A stretch of DNA of 34,294 nt. Source: Lobulomyces angularis. Taxonomy: Eukaryota; Chytridiomycota; Chytridiomycetes; Lobulomycetales; Lobulomycetaceae. Numbering within the stretch: position 1 is the first letter of the stretch; each line of letters opens with the position of its first letter. The stretch lies in the NCBI GenBank assembly GCA_027604685.1, contig JADHYX010000066.1:1-34294 (forward strand), written 5' to 3'. The position numbers were made by a program, and so were the translations under genes. The notes below the pieces were generated by a model. It ran no database searches and was not told the origin of the DNA. It saw nothing but the letters and a program-made list of their open reading frames with translations. This document shows, piece by piece, positions 13,263 through 25,467 of this stretch.

Positions 13263-16200
13263 TTATTTAGCGACTCTAACAAATACATCTTCCAATGTCG
13301 TTTGATTTAAAGCCCAATCTACCATATTCATTTCAGCAGCATAGGTCTGAAGGTTTGAAAAAACCGAAGCTACATCTAGTCCTACTTCGTTTGGGATATT
13401 GAATTGGAGAATAACATTCCATGTTACCTCTGTTGACTCCAGTGTAATTTTTGATAACACGGTAGTAATAGGAGTTTTTGAACGGGATATTACACTTGCA
13501 CTTCTTGATATTTTTTCTTTTATAAGTGACTTCACTTTATCAATTGCATAATTCTCTTTTTCAGTAAATTCTTGTTCACTTGGAAGACTTAATGGCGAAA
13601 AAACTTCAGAAAGGGAAATTTTCATACTCAACTTAAAATATAATATTAGCAAAATCAACCAGGAAATAATAATATAAATTATACCTTCAATCCATCACCA
13701 AATTTATTTTTTAAATGAACTTGATTTCCAATAACTTTCATTTTACCATTCACTACGATTCCAATTCGGGAACATAAAGCGTCTGCTTCCTCCATAGAAT
13801 GTGTTGTAATTATAATGGATCTTCCAGGATCTTGTGATATTTTATTAATCACTTTCCAGATATTCTGTCGTGTATCGGGATCTTTATTTTTTTTCAAAAT
13901 TAATACAATCTATTACTAAAAAAAACAATATTTACCTAATCCAGTAGTTGGTTCATCAAGAACTAAAATACTGGGGGAGGCTGTCATGGCAATAGCAATG
14001 GATAGTCTTCTCCTCATTCCTCCAGACATCTGACTTGCTAATTGATTAAATGGATCTCCATCTTTCGGATTTAAATGATAATTAATAAGTAAGTAACAAA
14101 ATAATAAAAATAATTTTATACCTAAGCCAACATCTTCTGCAATTTTTCTTACAGTTCCACGGATTTTATTCTTTGGAATCCCGCGCAAACGGCAATAAAA
14201 TAATAAATGTTGTTCAATAGTCAAATCTTAAAAAGAAAAGACAGAAAAATTAAATATAAAGATCGTTCATTAATATTTACCTGCCCAAACAGTATCAAAC
14301 TGTGGACATAAGCCAATTAATCTCCATAATTCTTTAACAGTTTTGATGTCTTGTCCAGCAACTTCAATTACTCCATTCGTAGGACTAGCTAATCCAGTGA
14401 AGCAATTAATTGTTGTAGATTTTCCTGCTCCATTAGGACCTTTCAAAGAAAATTTATAAATTTGAATGAATAATATCATACCAAGTAATCCAAATGTTTC
14501 TCCAAATTTAACATTTAACGATATATCAGAAACAGCAATTTTGTTACCAAAAACCTTTTGTAAATGTCCAATATTAATTGCAGATTTCGAATCATTCTTC
14601 TTTCCTAATGATTCCATCACTGTCTGTTGCTCTAAAAGTACATCGGGATCAGTAATAGCATCTTCAGCATCGGTTATATGGGGCAAAAGACTATTTTTTT
14701 TTTTAAATAGGCCAAAAAATGGATCTATAGAAGCTGTCAAAAAAATGAAATAAAACATTAATTTTTTTAACCAATAAACTGTTCATACCTGTATGTTTGC
14801 CAGGTTGAATCATATGCAAATATATTCCCAATAATCCAACAAAAGTACTGCTTGCTATCCAAATACCAATGACAGGACCAAGTACATGAAGCTTGCCACT
14901 AGTAAAACAAATATTTAAGCTATGTGCAAAAGCAATGAATGGAAAAATTGAACTGGCTAATTCAGATAATGCTCCAGTCGACGTATTTGAAGTAATCAAC
15001 ATAAAAGATGCTATGCATGAAGATAGGATATAAATCATGAAAGTTGCCAAGGAACTACTGATAACTTTCTTAAAAATGGAGGAAATTAAAATTGCCATGC
15101 AAACTAAAGAATGAGCCCAAAGAATAAATGCTATAACTATAAACGTAGGGGATTTTGAAGTTTGAAACGGTTTGATTAATAAAAACCCAATAATCATGGT
15201 AAAAATGTTGATACAAAGGCATCCAAGAAACCCATAAATGTAGTTTCCTAACCAGTAGGTAAAAGGACGCAATCCTTGAATACGAAGCATCTCCGTTAAA
15301 TTTTGAGATCTTTCTGTCACAAATAGTGATACCATTCTCGGGAAAAAAAACAGGGTAGCAAAAAAAGTAATAAGAACTGTCATGATATATCCAACTTGTT
15401 GAAAAGAATTTCCTTCGTATATCGTAGGATAAGTTTTCCAAACTGTATCTACGACTGTTTCAGAATTTGGTGCCAGTCCTAGCTTTTTCTTCTGTAACGC
15501 GTTACTCATTGTGTTAATAATGACAGAAATTTGCAATTCCATATCTTTTGAATTATATGGGCTATACAATTCGCCAGCAACTACGCATTCGGTGTCATTC
15601 TGAAAGAAAACTGAAGGATATCCAGAGTCATCTTGTAAAGGTCTGTAAATAAATATATCATACGATACCAGACCTGCTTCCACATTTAAATTTTTTATAT
15701 CTAAACCTAAATCCGGATATGTATTGTTTAAAGTTTGCCAAAATTCGGCAGGTGAAGTTAGAAGAACAAAATTTGTTTTATCTCCAATTAGAGTTGAGCA
15801 AGTACCAGCATTTGCCGTCTTTTCTGGAAGTAAAGCTTTTTGTTTTTGAGAAAAATAATCCTCCATGTTTTGAGTTTGAACGTTGACAGCACTTAATGGC
15901 AGATTCAAGACTTGGGGATTTCTATCAGGAGTAGTAGTAGGCAAAGTTGAAAGATTCACTGCAACATTTGTAAAGAATGATGGATCCAGTAGTGATTGTA
16001 ACGCTATATCACCAGACACAAGAGAATCTTTGTACCAAAATCTAGGTCGTAGCACGGAAACTGTATCTATACCATTTGAATTTGGAACCATATTTGGGGT
16101 TAGAGGTGGCATAAAGAGAAAATTGTCCCTTGAATTGGTACTCAATAATGTTCTAACAATTTGCTGCGGCGAAGATTCCGGTAAACCAGAAAATGGAGAA

Positions 16201-19200
16201 TTTTGATTGTTTGTTGTTTGGTTGACAAAATGTTCAGGGTTGCACGATATTTTAGAATCAAAATTGCTTGAGTATATAAAAGTGGCCCCAGCACAAGTGC
16301 CCCCATCTTCGTTAATGTATCTGCTTGAAAACATTCCCATTGACATTAAAGCCAAGATGATGTTCAACAAGATTATGCACAATGCTGAACAAATGTTTGT
16401 TTTTTTCATTCTTATATCAAGAGATGCATTCTTTATCACTATCCCTTTAATTTGAGAACCAAGTATCCCCTTTGAGGAAGATTGATTTTTAGAACTAACT
16501 GCCAGTTTTTCTATTGCATTATCTTGTTGTGTATTTAACAAAGGGCTTTCTTCTGAAACTTGTTCTTGTAATTGCCAAAATGATTCGAAACTAATAATGT
16601 CATTCTCAGAGTATTGTTTGCTGTTTGTTACACCTAACGCACAAGAATTGCAAATAATATCTAATGGAAATAAGAAGGGTAGTGATTAATAGTGAAATAA
16701 AAAAAAACCGTCGTTTACCTGAAACTACTACTTTTATTCCATTTGCGGTAAAAAGGGTAACAGTTTCAGTATTATTAATATTACAAAGTCTGCAAATCAG
16801 AGTTTTGGTGACTTCCACATTAACAGCATCATTTAATGAGCATAATTTTAAAAACACCTGAGCAAAATAAGAAATCAGAGTTACAAAATTTTTTTTTAAA
16901 TACCTGCTCCAAAGTAGAGTTACTCACAGACCATTCTACTTCCTTTTCTCGCTGAAGTGCTTTTAAAAAAGAAGTCAACTGAACAGAATTTCCTTTTCCA
17001 ACACCAACATTAACAGCACCAGCAGCTGATGATACAATCGTACTACCTGGTAAGACAGTTTTTATCCAATTTTCCAAAGATTTGGTAACGTTTTTTGTAT
17101 TCTCCTCATCAATTCCCTTTCTTAACATTGATATTTGATACCCATCTCCAAAATGATTTTTCAGAAATAGAGGAGTTCCTGATGCTTTTATTTTTCCTGC
17201 ATGCATAATTGTTATATAGTCGGAAAGAGAGTCAGCCTCTTCCATCTAATCAAAATTTAGATTGGATGAATACAAAAAATAAAAATAAAAAATTACAGAA
17301 TGGGTTGTAAGAACAACAATTTTATCTTTTTTTAACTCTTCAATAACTTTCCAAATTCCTCGCTTAGATACAGGGTCTATGAAGGAAATATTAACAAAAA
17401 AAAAGAAAATTAACTAAAAATCATACCTAAACCAGTAGTTGGTTCATCAAGGAAAATAATACTGAGGTCGTCACCAACCGTAGATAGAATTACACTTAGA
17501 CGACGCATCATTCCTCCTGAAAAACCCCCCACTTTTTGATGAGCTGCTTCCAGTAGTTGAACTTGGCTCAATTTACCTTCAACATACTCTTTTAAAGACA
17601 AGTTGCCAAGGTTAACATTTCTAAAGCGCGCATAAAAAGAAATATGCTCCGCTGCTGTTAAGGAGGAATACAAAAGATCCTATATGAGGAAGTTTTCAAT
17701 TATAATTTATTCTTTGAAAACTCTTACATCTTGTGCACAGGTGCCCATTTTCAATCTAATAGAATTCATATCAGTTTTTACATTTAAACCAAAAAGGAAA
17801 GCCTCTCCATAAGTTGGGCTGGTTACTCCCTATAAAAAAGAGGTTTAAGCATTAATAAAAATAGTAAATTTTAACTAACAGAAAGCATGTTTATAGTGGT
17901 AGTTTTGCCACAACCATTGTGACCTAAAATTGAATAAACATTTCCTTTTTCCATTTTTATGGTAAATTCCTTCACAGCGGACGTAGTTTTATAGACTTTA
18001 GAAAGTTTGTGAGTTCTAACACTATCAGATTTCAGACTCAAAGCACGTTCTTCAATTAAGAGATCTCCAAAAGATTCGTACAAATCTTCTTTCTTATTCT
18101 CTTTCTGAATACCAATCCAATAGGCTTTAGTGAAAAGAAAGTAAAATTCTAAAGAATATCCCTGTTCAGTTTCCAGCATTTGATTAAAGTACCATGACAA
18201 AAACAGAAAAAATGGAATTGATAAGATGATAAATATTAAAATTAGCATTGAAGATGGGTGTTGCTGCCATGCAAGGTAAAATGGTGTTCCAATTGTAAAC
18301 GATTCATGCAATGGTGCTAAATTACATAAACTTGAACTAAATTGAGGAAATCCAACATAGCTCTCGGTGTTGTTATTTAAATTACTTTTTTCCACAATGT
18401 TTACCATATTATTAAATATTTGACCATAGCCTTGAAAAAAACAAAAAAATGAAAATAAATAAAACAAGAAAATCAACAACTTAAAAGCTTACCTAACCAT
18501 GGTAGTAAAATGTATAAAATTTTTCCCCAAGCACTTGTAGATATTTGAAGAAAATAAGGAACAGAATTAGTTTCATATGGAAAGTTGGTAAAAACAACCA
18601 AATTTGTTACAACCATTCCGATACCGATTAAACCTGGCATTGGAGTAATAAATGGAAAAAAAAAAATTAGCATTAAGTATTTTGAGATATGAAAAAAAAA
18701 TTACCTTTCGCAACGCTAATATAAAGTGGTTTTGAAAAAATTGAAGATAAAAATAGTCCTACAGAGGAAAGACTTAAGCAAAAGATAAAGGTAACAATAA
18801 AGATAATGGCGGAAGATATATTTTGATTGTTAAAGTCTACTATATTTTTCATAACAAATCCAGTAAACGATACAGCACCAACACTTACAGATGCTGCAAG
18901 TAAGGATACGAAGATCATCGGAAAGAATGAAGAAATCCAGTAAGTGCTTTCTATCAAACCCTAGAAAAACCAATAATTATCAAAATATAAGATAAAATTA
19001 ACCATACCATCCTAAAAAAAAAAAAAAAAAATTAAAAATTAAAAATTAAGTATTTCAATAAATATTGCCTTTTACCTTCTGATTGGATTTAAAAGTTTCT
19101 TTCTTTTTTCATTCGCTACACTAGACAATGATAAACTCAAAACTGGAAGGAAAAAAAAAGGCAGTATTACGGGAATCAAATATGCGTTCATATTTGGACC

Positions 19201-19973
19201 AATTGAGGACGTAGATGAAGAAAATTCCTCGATTTTCCTCAAATTTAAAGGTTTATCTTCCGGTTTAATGAATTTTATAGTTGTGTCAAATTTTTTGTTT
19301 GCGTTGGTGTTAGAGCCACTAGAGGATATTATAGCTTGATCCAATGCTAGCTGTAATGCTGGAATGGATGAAAGAACATGTTCCCGATATATAGAAGTTG
19401 AGGTATACTCCTTCCATACAGAATACTTTGTCAAATTGGAATTTTCCTGCACATCAAAGGAAACAAAAGCAAGTAAAGAAGAGGATCTAAATAAGAAAAA
19501 ATAATTAAAATAAAAAGAGAAAACATGAAAACAAATACTTGATATTTTCATATTCCAGTAAAAATTTATTTGCCATTTCAATTTCATTAGGAAAAGGAAT
19601 GACATTTGTTTGATAGGGTAATTGTTGAGATTGCGCAAAGGCTTTCATAATTTTGGTATGTTTTTCATCATTTGGTTGAAAATAAATATATGGACAGTTA
19701 ACATCACAAAGAGGAAGCTTTAAAGCGATTGGTGCGACAAAATCATTTTCAGTTAGTATTCTTGGAGCAACTGAAGATGATATTGCTGTATTTGCCAACG
19801 AAACGAGGATGGGACCTAGAAACGGAAAGCATATGGTTATGAATAAAAGGATTTTTTTGTTAAATAAAATCTAAAAAAAAAATTTTAAGGAAATAAAATC
19901 ATTTTTAAAAAACCTTGAAGTTCTTTGCAGACAAGGCCCTGAACTGACTAGACCACGTTTTATAGTATTTCAT
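13263..19973 (-). CDS. ABCA-family full-length ABC transporter, 19 exons
   Basis: Predicted 1916 residues. Exons: 19914-19973, 19539-19870, 19076-19486, 19008-19011, 18705-18960, 18493-18633, 17880-18430, 17728-17829, 17427-17679, 17297-17376, 16904-17245, 16719-16857, 14789-16660, 14482-14733, 14281-14439, 14122-14226, 13936-14061, 13685-13881, 13263-13631. Each half has a first membrane helix, a large extracellular loop and a membrane bundle, then an NBD. NBD1: Walker [11 protein letters not shown] (about 573-582), signature [12 protein letters not shown], Walker [15 protein letters not shown]-loop THS. NBD2: [10 protein letters not shown], signature [27 protein letters not shown]. Both ATP sites look intact. 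The post-NBD regulatory parts carry TLEQVFLKL and [12 protein letters not shown], the latter at the C-terminus as in ABCA1-type proteins. The family moves lipids across membranes; full ABCA proteins are absent from budding yeast. The first donor (GTTTTTT) is weak but gives KNFK-ILFNKK, as in other ABCA N-termini. Confidence 0.96.
19008..19011 (-). other. 4-nt micro-exon of the ABCA gene (exon 4)
   Basis: A long polypyrimidine tract ending in TAG precedes 19011, and a GTATGG donor follows 19008, leaving only GATG. Exon 3 ends in phase 2 (AG) and exon 5 begins GGT in phase 0; AG+GATG supplies Arg-Met. The product reads [14 protein letters not shown], matching the conserved Met-Gly-Leu preceding a membrane helix in ABCA proteins. 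Direct splicing of exon 3 to exon 5 gives a stop two codons later (GGG TTT GAT is not in the needed frame). Confidence 0.8.
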
Positions 19974-20549
19974 TTAACAAATAAATAAAAGAGTTTATTC
20001 AGTTGTATTTTTTTTTTTAAATTCAGTTTCAAATACTTATCAATCAATTTTATATGGATTTACAGGTACAAGCATTTAGACACATGCAGAATCCAAACCA
20101 AGAAAGCTTTTCCAGCAAAAAATTTTCTAACCACATTATTTTAGCCACATACCTCCCTCTGTATCCAATTTTATTTTTTCTGTTTATTCAGTTTTTTAAA
20201 ATTTAACCTGATTTACTTTTTATATCAAATTATCAACATTAATAACGTTTCGGAAAGGTTTTGGTTTTGGAAAGCTTATAGGTGATGACTTTGTTTACTA
20301 TCACCAAGTGAAAGCCAAACTGTAGCTTTTTCGGAATATATTGCATTAACATGAAAGATCTTCGCATACAATGAAATTCAGTGAAGGGTAAACACAATTT
20401 TTTATTTCTGTTGTTTTTTATGTGAAATAAAATAATAACAAAAATTAAATATATTTCGCTAAAAAAGTTATTTTTTCTACATTAAAAAAAAATAAATTAA
20501 AAATGAAAATATCATGAGAAAAAACTACAAATTAAAAAAGAATTAAGAC
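19974..20549. other. Intergenic region, no gene seen
   Basis: This lies between the ABCA start and the eEF3 stop, both on the minus strand. It is AT-rich, with nothing resembling a coding exon or RNA gene. It presumably holds the ABCA promoter and the eEF3 3' untranslated region. Confidence 0.6.
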
Positions 20550-23500
20550 TTATAAGAATAAACCATGTTGGTTGGCAAAATCTTCTTCATCAGAGTCCAT
20601 ATCAGCTCCTGATTCTATCTTAGCCTTAACAAGTTTAGTGAAAGCTTTTTCTTCTCTTTTCGTTAACTTCTTTCTTTGTTTGACTTTGGTAACATTACCA
20701 ACAGCATCTGTCATAGTTTCAATAACAGCTGAATCATCAATTTTGTCGGCTTCTTTGTCCATCCAAGCACCAGATTCTCCTTTAGTTGTTAAATGTCCGG
20801 CATCCATAATCCATTCTTCAGTACAAAGGGTACTTACGAATTCATTGTGGTGAGAAATAATAACTACACCTCCTAAAAACCCTTCAATGGCTTTTGCTAA
20901 AGCACCTAATGATTCCCGATCCAAATAATTTGTAGGTTCATCTAAAATCAAAATGTGAGGTTGATTCCATAAAGACGCAGCTAGAACAACTTTGACTTTT
21001 TGACCACCAGAAAGTGCAGACATACGGTAGTGGGATGCGAATTCTGGTTCTAATCCAACATCGGATAAATGTTTCTCAACGTTGACAGCAGAGAGAGTTC
21101 TTTGAGCCATACCTTCTGTTTGAGCAATACGAAGATCAATTGCTTTGCAAGCCTTTTCCCAACCTTGCTTCACTAATACTTTATATGGTAAGAAAGTACC
21201 TTCATTTTTTGCACTTTCACCAACAAATCTAACATCATATTCATATTCTCCAGTTTTTGTAGGACGTCTATTACCAGGAAGATAGTCAATAGTTCTCTTG
21301 ATATCTTTACCAGTTTGCTGATCACGAAGTTTAAATGGTTCTCTTTGTAATTTCTCTTCTTCAGGGGTAAATACCATGGAAACTTTTACTAAAGATTCCT
21401 TATCTTCTCCAAATTCATAACGCCATCTAATGTACTCGTTAGGAGTTTTGTCCAAGTGCTCTTCAATGTGATGGAAAGCGTGCTGGGCGACGTAAGCAAT
21501 ACGCGCTTGATTGTGTTTCCAAACTTCTCCAACTTGAGGAACTAACTCCCCTGTTAAAACTTTGATCATAGTGGATTTACCAGCACCATTTTCACCAACG
21601 CAACCAACTCTGGAAGCCATAGATACTTGAATAGAAATATTGTGTAACGTTGGAGTGTCACGAGTTGGGTATGTGTAGAAACAATTTGACATTTTCATTA
21701 AGGCCTTGGTTCTAGATTTGATACCATGAATGGCACCAGGTTGAGGGAAACTAGCAAATAAAACAATTGATATATATTTTTTTTATAATGTATGAAAGCT
21801 TACTTGAAAGATAATTTAGATGCCTTGATGTTGAAATAAGATTTTGCCTCAGGATTTGATTCGATAAATTTGTTCAAGTTTCCACGAAATTGTTTCAATT
21901 TTAAGTTTGTAATTTGAACAATGTTAGTACAACAATCATTTAAGAAACCAGAGTCGTGGGAGACCATAATACAGGTCACATGCTTTAAGGAATTGATGTA
22001 ATTTTTTACCCATTTGACGTTGATAACATCCAAGTGATTAGTTGGTTCATCTAATAATAAAATATCAGCGTTTTGCAACATAGCTCTTGCCATAGCCAAT
22101 TTCATTCTCCAACCACCAGATAAAGTAGAAACAGGGTGTGAAGGTTTAGCTTTACCATCCTCAACAAAACCTACAGATCCCATAACTTCCAAAACTTTAT
22201 TACGATCAAGTCCTTTTAATCGTTCGTCCATCATAACGTAATCAATACATGATAAATGGGATAATTCACCCAAAATATCAGCTTCAACAAAAACGGTTCT
22301 TACTTCACTTGGGTCCGGGAATCCTTCTAAGGCGCCATTGGCAATGGATCTCATTAGTGTGGTTTTACCGCTATCATTTCCACCAAGTAAACCGTATTTG
22401 GCACCACGTTTTAACTTTAATTGTGTGTTATGTAACAAGATTTTGGTACCGTATGCCAAAGTAAAGGTACAATCGCAGAGCATTTCAGCACCATCGTCAG
22501 CATCATCGTCTTTTTTTGGTAATGGTTTACACATAGCTTCGCATTCTTCTTTCAACTTGGTAATTGCTTCAGGAGTAACTTTTTTGCTAATAACGGAAAG
22601 ATGTTCTGAAATTTCAACCCAATCGGCTTCGTCAAATTTTCGGATAGACATCAAAGAACAACAAAGTGAGGCAACAGAACGTAAGTAGGTGTCAAATTCT
22701 GCACTTTTACCAAATTTGCTTTCAAGAGTTTTCAAAACTCTATCAAGGTCAATATGTTGTTGACGAGTTTTTGCTTCTTCAACTTCCCTCTCTAATCTTT
22801 CTAGTTGACCTAAGGATCTTTCTGCAACTGAACGAGCCTCAGGATCTGACAACATGTCTGCAGCTTTTGTCAAAGCAGGTAATAATTTAGGTAAGAACGG
22901 AGCAGCATCTAATGGGTCATCGACTAGTTTACTCATATTTTCAATAATGACTGCGGACTGACGGACTGTAGCTTTCTTGGTGGAAGCTAAACCTCTTAAG
23001 AGTAACGGAGAAACCATGGCTAAAGCAGGAGATTCTACTGATTGCACAAAGGTAACACCGGCTAATTTGTGCATTAATTCTTCAGTTTCTTCAGGATTAA
23101 CAACAGAACGAACAATGTATTCTGTTAGATGCTCTATATCATGGTTACCGACAACATCACAGGCTGCAGTCTATCATAATATTTTTCAATACATACTATT
23201 AAATGAATATAATTACCAATGCTTTGATAGCAGATTCAGAAACTTGAGTTTTTAAATCAACAACACATTGAGAAACTTCAGGAATAACATCAGGTAAAGC
23301 GAAACCTAATTGATCTGGTGCGTGATCAGCAAATCCTGCAATTATATCAAGGGCACATGCTCTGGTTTGCCATTTTTGTTCGTAATCAACAGCCTCGTGT
23401 AGATAAGGAAGCACTTCTCTCAAAGCATTTGGAGACATTTTAGAACAAATTGTTTTTGCAGCTAACTCTGCTGCATTTCTGGTTTCAGCTGAAGATTTTT

Positions 23501-23886
23501 TATCACCTAAAGCAGCCAAAATAGCAGGTAAGGCCTGATAAATGAAGGAGGTAAGTTAAGATCATTAGTATGGTTACTACCTTAATAAGATATGGTTGAG
23601 ACTGCAGGATAGCTTGATTGGCTAATTCAGTGAATGTAGCTAAAGCAACTAGAGTTTGCTTTTGGTCTTTTTTAGGAATGTTAGAAACATGTTCAGTTAA
23701 TCCTGAGACAGCCTTTTCTAAAGCTTTTAAGTTAGATTTAGCAGTAGCAAGAACTTCCGGTGCTAAAAGAAGAACAAAATTTTAGTACAGGAAGTGAAAA
23801 AAAAAGTAAAAAACTCTTATTAATAGATATAAATATAAGAAAAAGAACATAGGAAGGTAAAAAAAAAACTTACACGCTGCAACCAT
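20550..23886 (-). CDS. eEF3: Translation elongation factor 3 (eEF3), 5 exons
   Basis: Predicted 1026 residues, the usual length. Exons: 23874-23886, 23581-23762, 23217-23534, 21804-23170, 20550-21750; the first coding exon is only 13 nt. Residues 1-320 are HEAT repeats, followed by a four-helix region. ABC1 has Walker A GGNDSGKTTL (about 431-440), signature TLSGGWRMKLA and LLLDEPTNHLD. ABC2 has GENGAGKSTM (about 676), the chromodomain-like insert (about 740-840) that distinguishes eEF3 from other ABC-F proteins, signature ALSGGQKVKV, LILDEPTNYLD and ISHHNEF. The C-terminus is acidic (MDSDEEDF) and lacks the long lysine tail of yeast eEF3, though KQRKKLTKREEK precedes it. eEF3 uses ATP to release deacylated tRNA from the ribosomal E site and is nearly universal in fungi, which supports a fungal host. 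Long exons and less AT-biased codons fit high expression. Confidence 0.97.
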
Positions 23887-24302
23887 TTTTTATAAAATTT
23901 GAAATTTTGAAGCAATGCTAAAAAAAAAAAATTTCAACAGTTGTGGCGGGCGTTGTTGTAAAAACGAGAGTTACTGTTTATATGCCAAAAAACGTGCAGA
24001 TTCTTCAGGAAATGATCAAAATGAAGCACTTTAGCAGGATTTTATTAGAATAACAAATGCATACTATCATTGATTTGAGTCGAAGTTGCCTCGAAGTCGG
24101 TGTAACATTTGTACCTTTTAGTTGTTAACAAACTTCAACTTTACAAAAAACAAAAATTACAATGTTTTCTTATCCATAAAATTAATTTTTATTTTTTGGA
24201 AGGTGAAAATTAAATGAATAAAAAAAATTGAAACCATATTAAAATAAACTAAAAATAAACAAAAAAATTAAATATAACTTGGAAAATTTTTCAATGATAA
24301 TT
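23887..24302. other. Intergenic region, no gene seen
   Basis: This lies between the eEF3 start and the stop of the small zinc-finger gene. The stretch next to eEF3 (23940-24130) is less AT-rich and is the likely eEF3 promoter/5' UTR. No other feature recognised. Confidence 0.6.
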
Positions 24303-24918
24303 TTAATTTTGCAGTTCTGGGGAATCTGGAAAACAAGTCTCATACGTAGATTTTGGATGCTTTCCATCGCTGTGCTCTTTTAGTTGTTTTATAATTGTTA
24401 ACTCCACTTTACACTTTTTTTTAAATATATTAAAATGCAAAAGAAAATTCAGTTTATTACGATAGTGCATCTGTATGCTTTCTTTGGAGGTTTCACTGGT
24501 ACACCACTATGAGTCCTACAAAAAGATTTAAGAAAAAAAATGTTGTAATATTAAAAATAGTGATGAAGGATAATTATTTTCCCCCATGAAAGAATTAATC
24601 TTCAGAAAAAAAAAAAAGATTTTTATTACAAAGGTACCCGCAATCCTAGTCAAAAAAAAAATTTGAAATTTAAATAAAATAACAGATTAAAAGATAATAT
24701 AAAATTCTATTATTGATTTTAGAAATCTCACCTAATGCTTCCTTCTTTTTGTTTTCTTTATTTCTTAAATCTATACAATAAAAATGAATTAAATTTACTA
24801 CATAAAACCAAATTATTTGATTCAAACACTAATTTGAGTACCAAAAATATCAATACACATTATTTAATTTTAGAAAGTTTTTCTTATCTTCATTAATACC
24901 TTTTTTTGTTTGAGGCAT
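24303..24918 (-). CDS. Small zinc-finger protein of the ZNF706/At2g23090 type, 5 tiny exons
   Basis: Predicted 79 residues in exons of 19, 39, 16, 55 and 111 nt: 24900-24918, 24732-24770, 24630-24645, 24461-24515, 24303-24413. No long frame betrays it. The N-terminus is basic (MPQTKKDLRNKENKKKEAL). The C-terminal half has KKAYRCTICKVEL followed by LKEHSDGKHPKS, a C-x2-C...H-x4-H finger, then CFPDSPELQN. This matches the layout of human ZNF706 (basic, Gln/Lys-rich start, CTVC, HFESKHPK-like end, PPEL tail). Such proteins are small and conserved, and function is poorly defined (nuclear or translation-associated roles have been proposed). The finger is split exactly between CTI and CK. Exon 3 (16 nt) is required for phase, since joining exon 2 to exon 4 gives an early stop. 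Exon 3 boundaries are the least certain. Confidence 0.82.
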
Positions 24919-25467
24919 ACTAATTTAAAGGTGAAACTCTGGCAATGAAAAAAAAAAAAAAAAAAAAATTTACCACCAAAAAGTTATCTCATGTATTTTA
25001 AAAAAACAAAACAAAGGTAAATATAACTCAATCGGTAAGGCCGCTGATATCGCTGATCAATGCCAACTATTTTTAATAAATTGGCTGATAAAAACAAATT
25101 TTTAATGATAGTATTCACACACAATTAGAAGATGTGAAGTCAAATAGTTTACAACTTTTCTTTTTACTGAAAGTAAAGTTGGTGGAAAATCCAGTGAAAT
25201 TTTCAAAAAGTTAAAAAACGTATTTCAGTATATAACTGAATCTCTTCCTAAAACCAAATTGATGAAAAAAATTTCTTTGATGCAAAATACAACAATGGGG
25301 AGTAAAATGGCTGCTACAAAGGACTTTTTAGGCTTCTCTTTGATAAAATTCAAAAAATGGTTTTTTTTTAAAGTAATTTAAAGTAATTTAAAACTATGTT
25401 AATGTTTATTGAAAGGTTACAATTTTTCTTTGTAAAGTTATTCTAAAATAAATATTCATAATAACGT
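24919..25467. other. Intergenic region, no gene seen
   Basis: This is the upstream region of the small zinc-finger gene and the 3' flank of the Munc13-like gene. It includes a duplicated AAAGTAATTT stretch near 25370-25392 and long A runs near 24950. No tRNA or exon recognised. Confidence 0.6.

Noticed and set aside
15070..15441. Minus-strand 123-codon frame overlapping the large ABCA exon
   Set aside because: Out-of-frame overlap with an exon encoding clear ABCA membrane segments; composition is what a shifted frame would give.
15883..16206. Plus-strand open frames of 80-116 codons inside the ABCA and eEF3 exons (also 16207-16455, 14466-14753, 22338-22688, 20572-20853)
   Set aside because: They are antisense shadows of strongly conserved minus-strand exons and have no family features of their own.
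25015..25075. tRNA-like sequence (AACTCAATCGGTAAGGCC resembling a D-arm)
   Set aside because: No matching acceptor stem, anticodon arm or T-loop could be drawn; probably chance.
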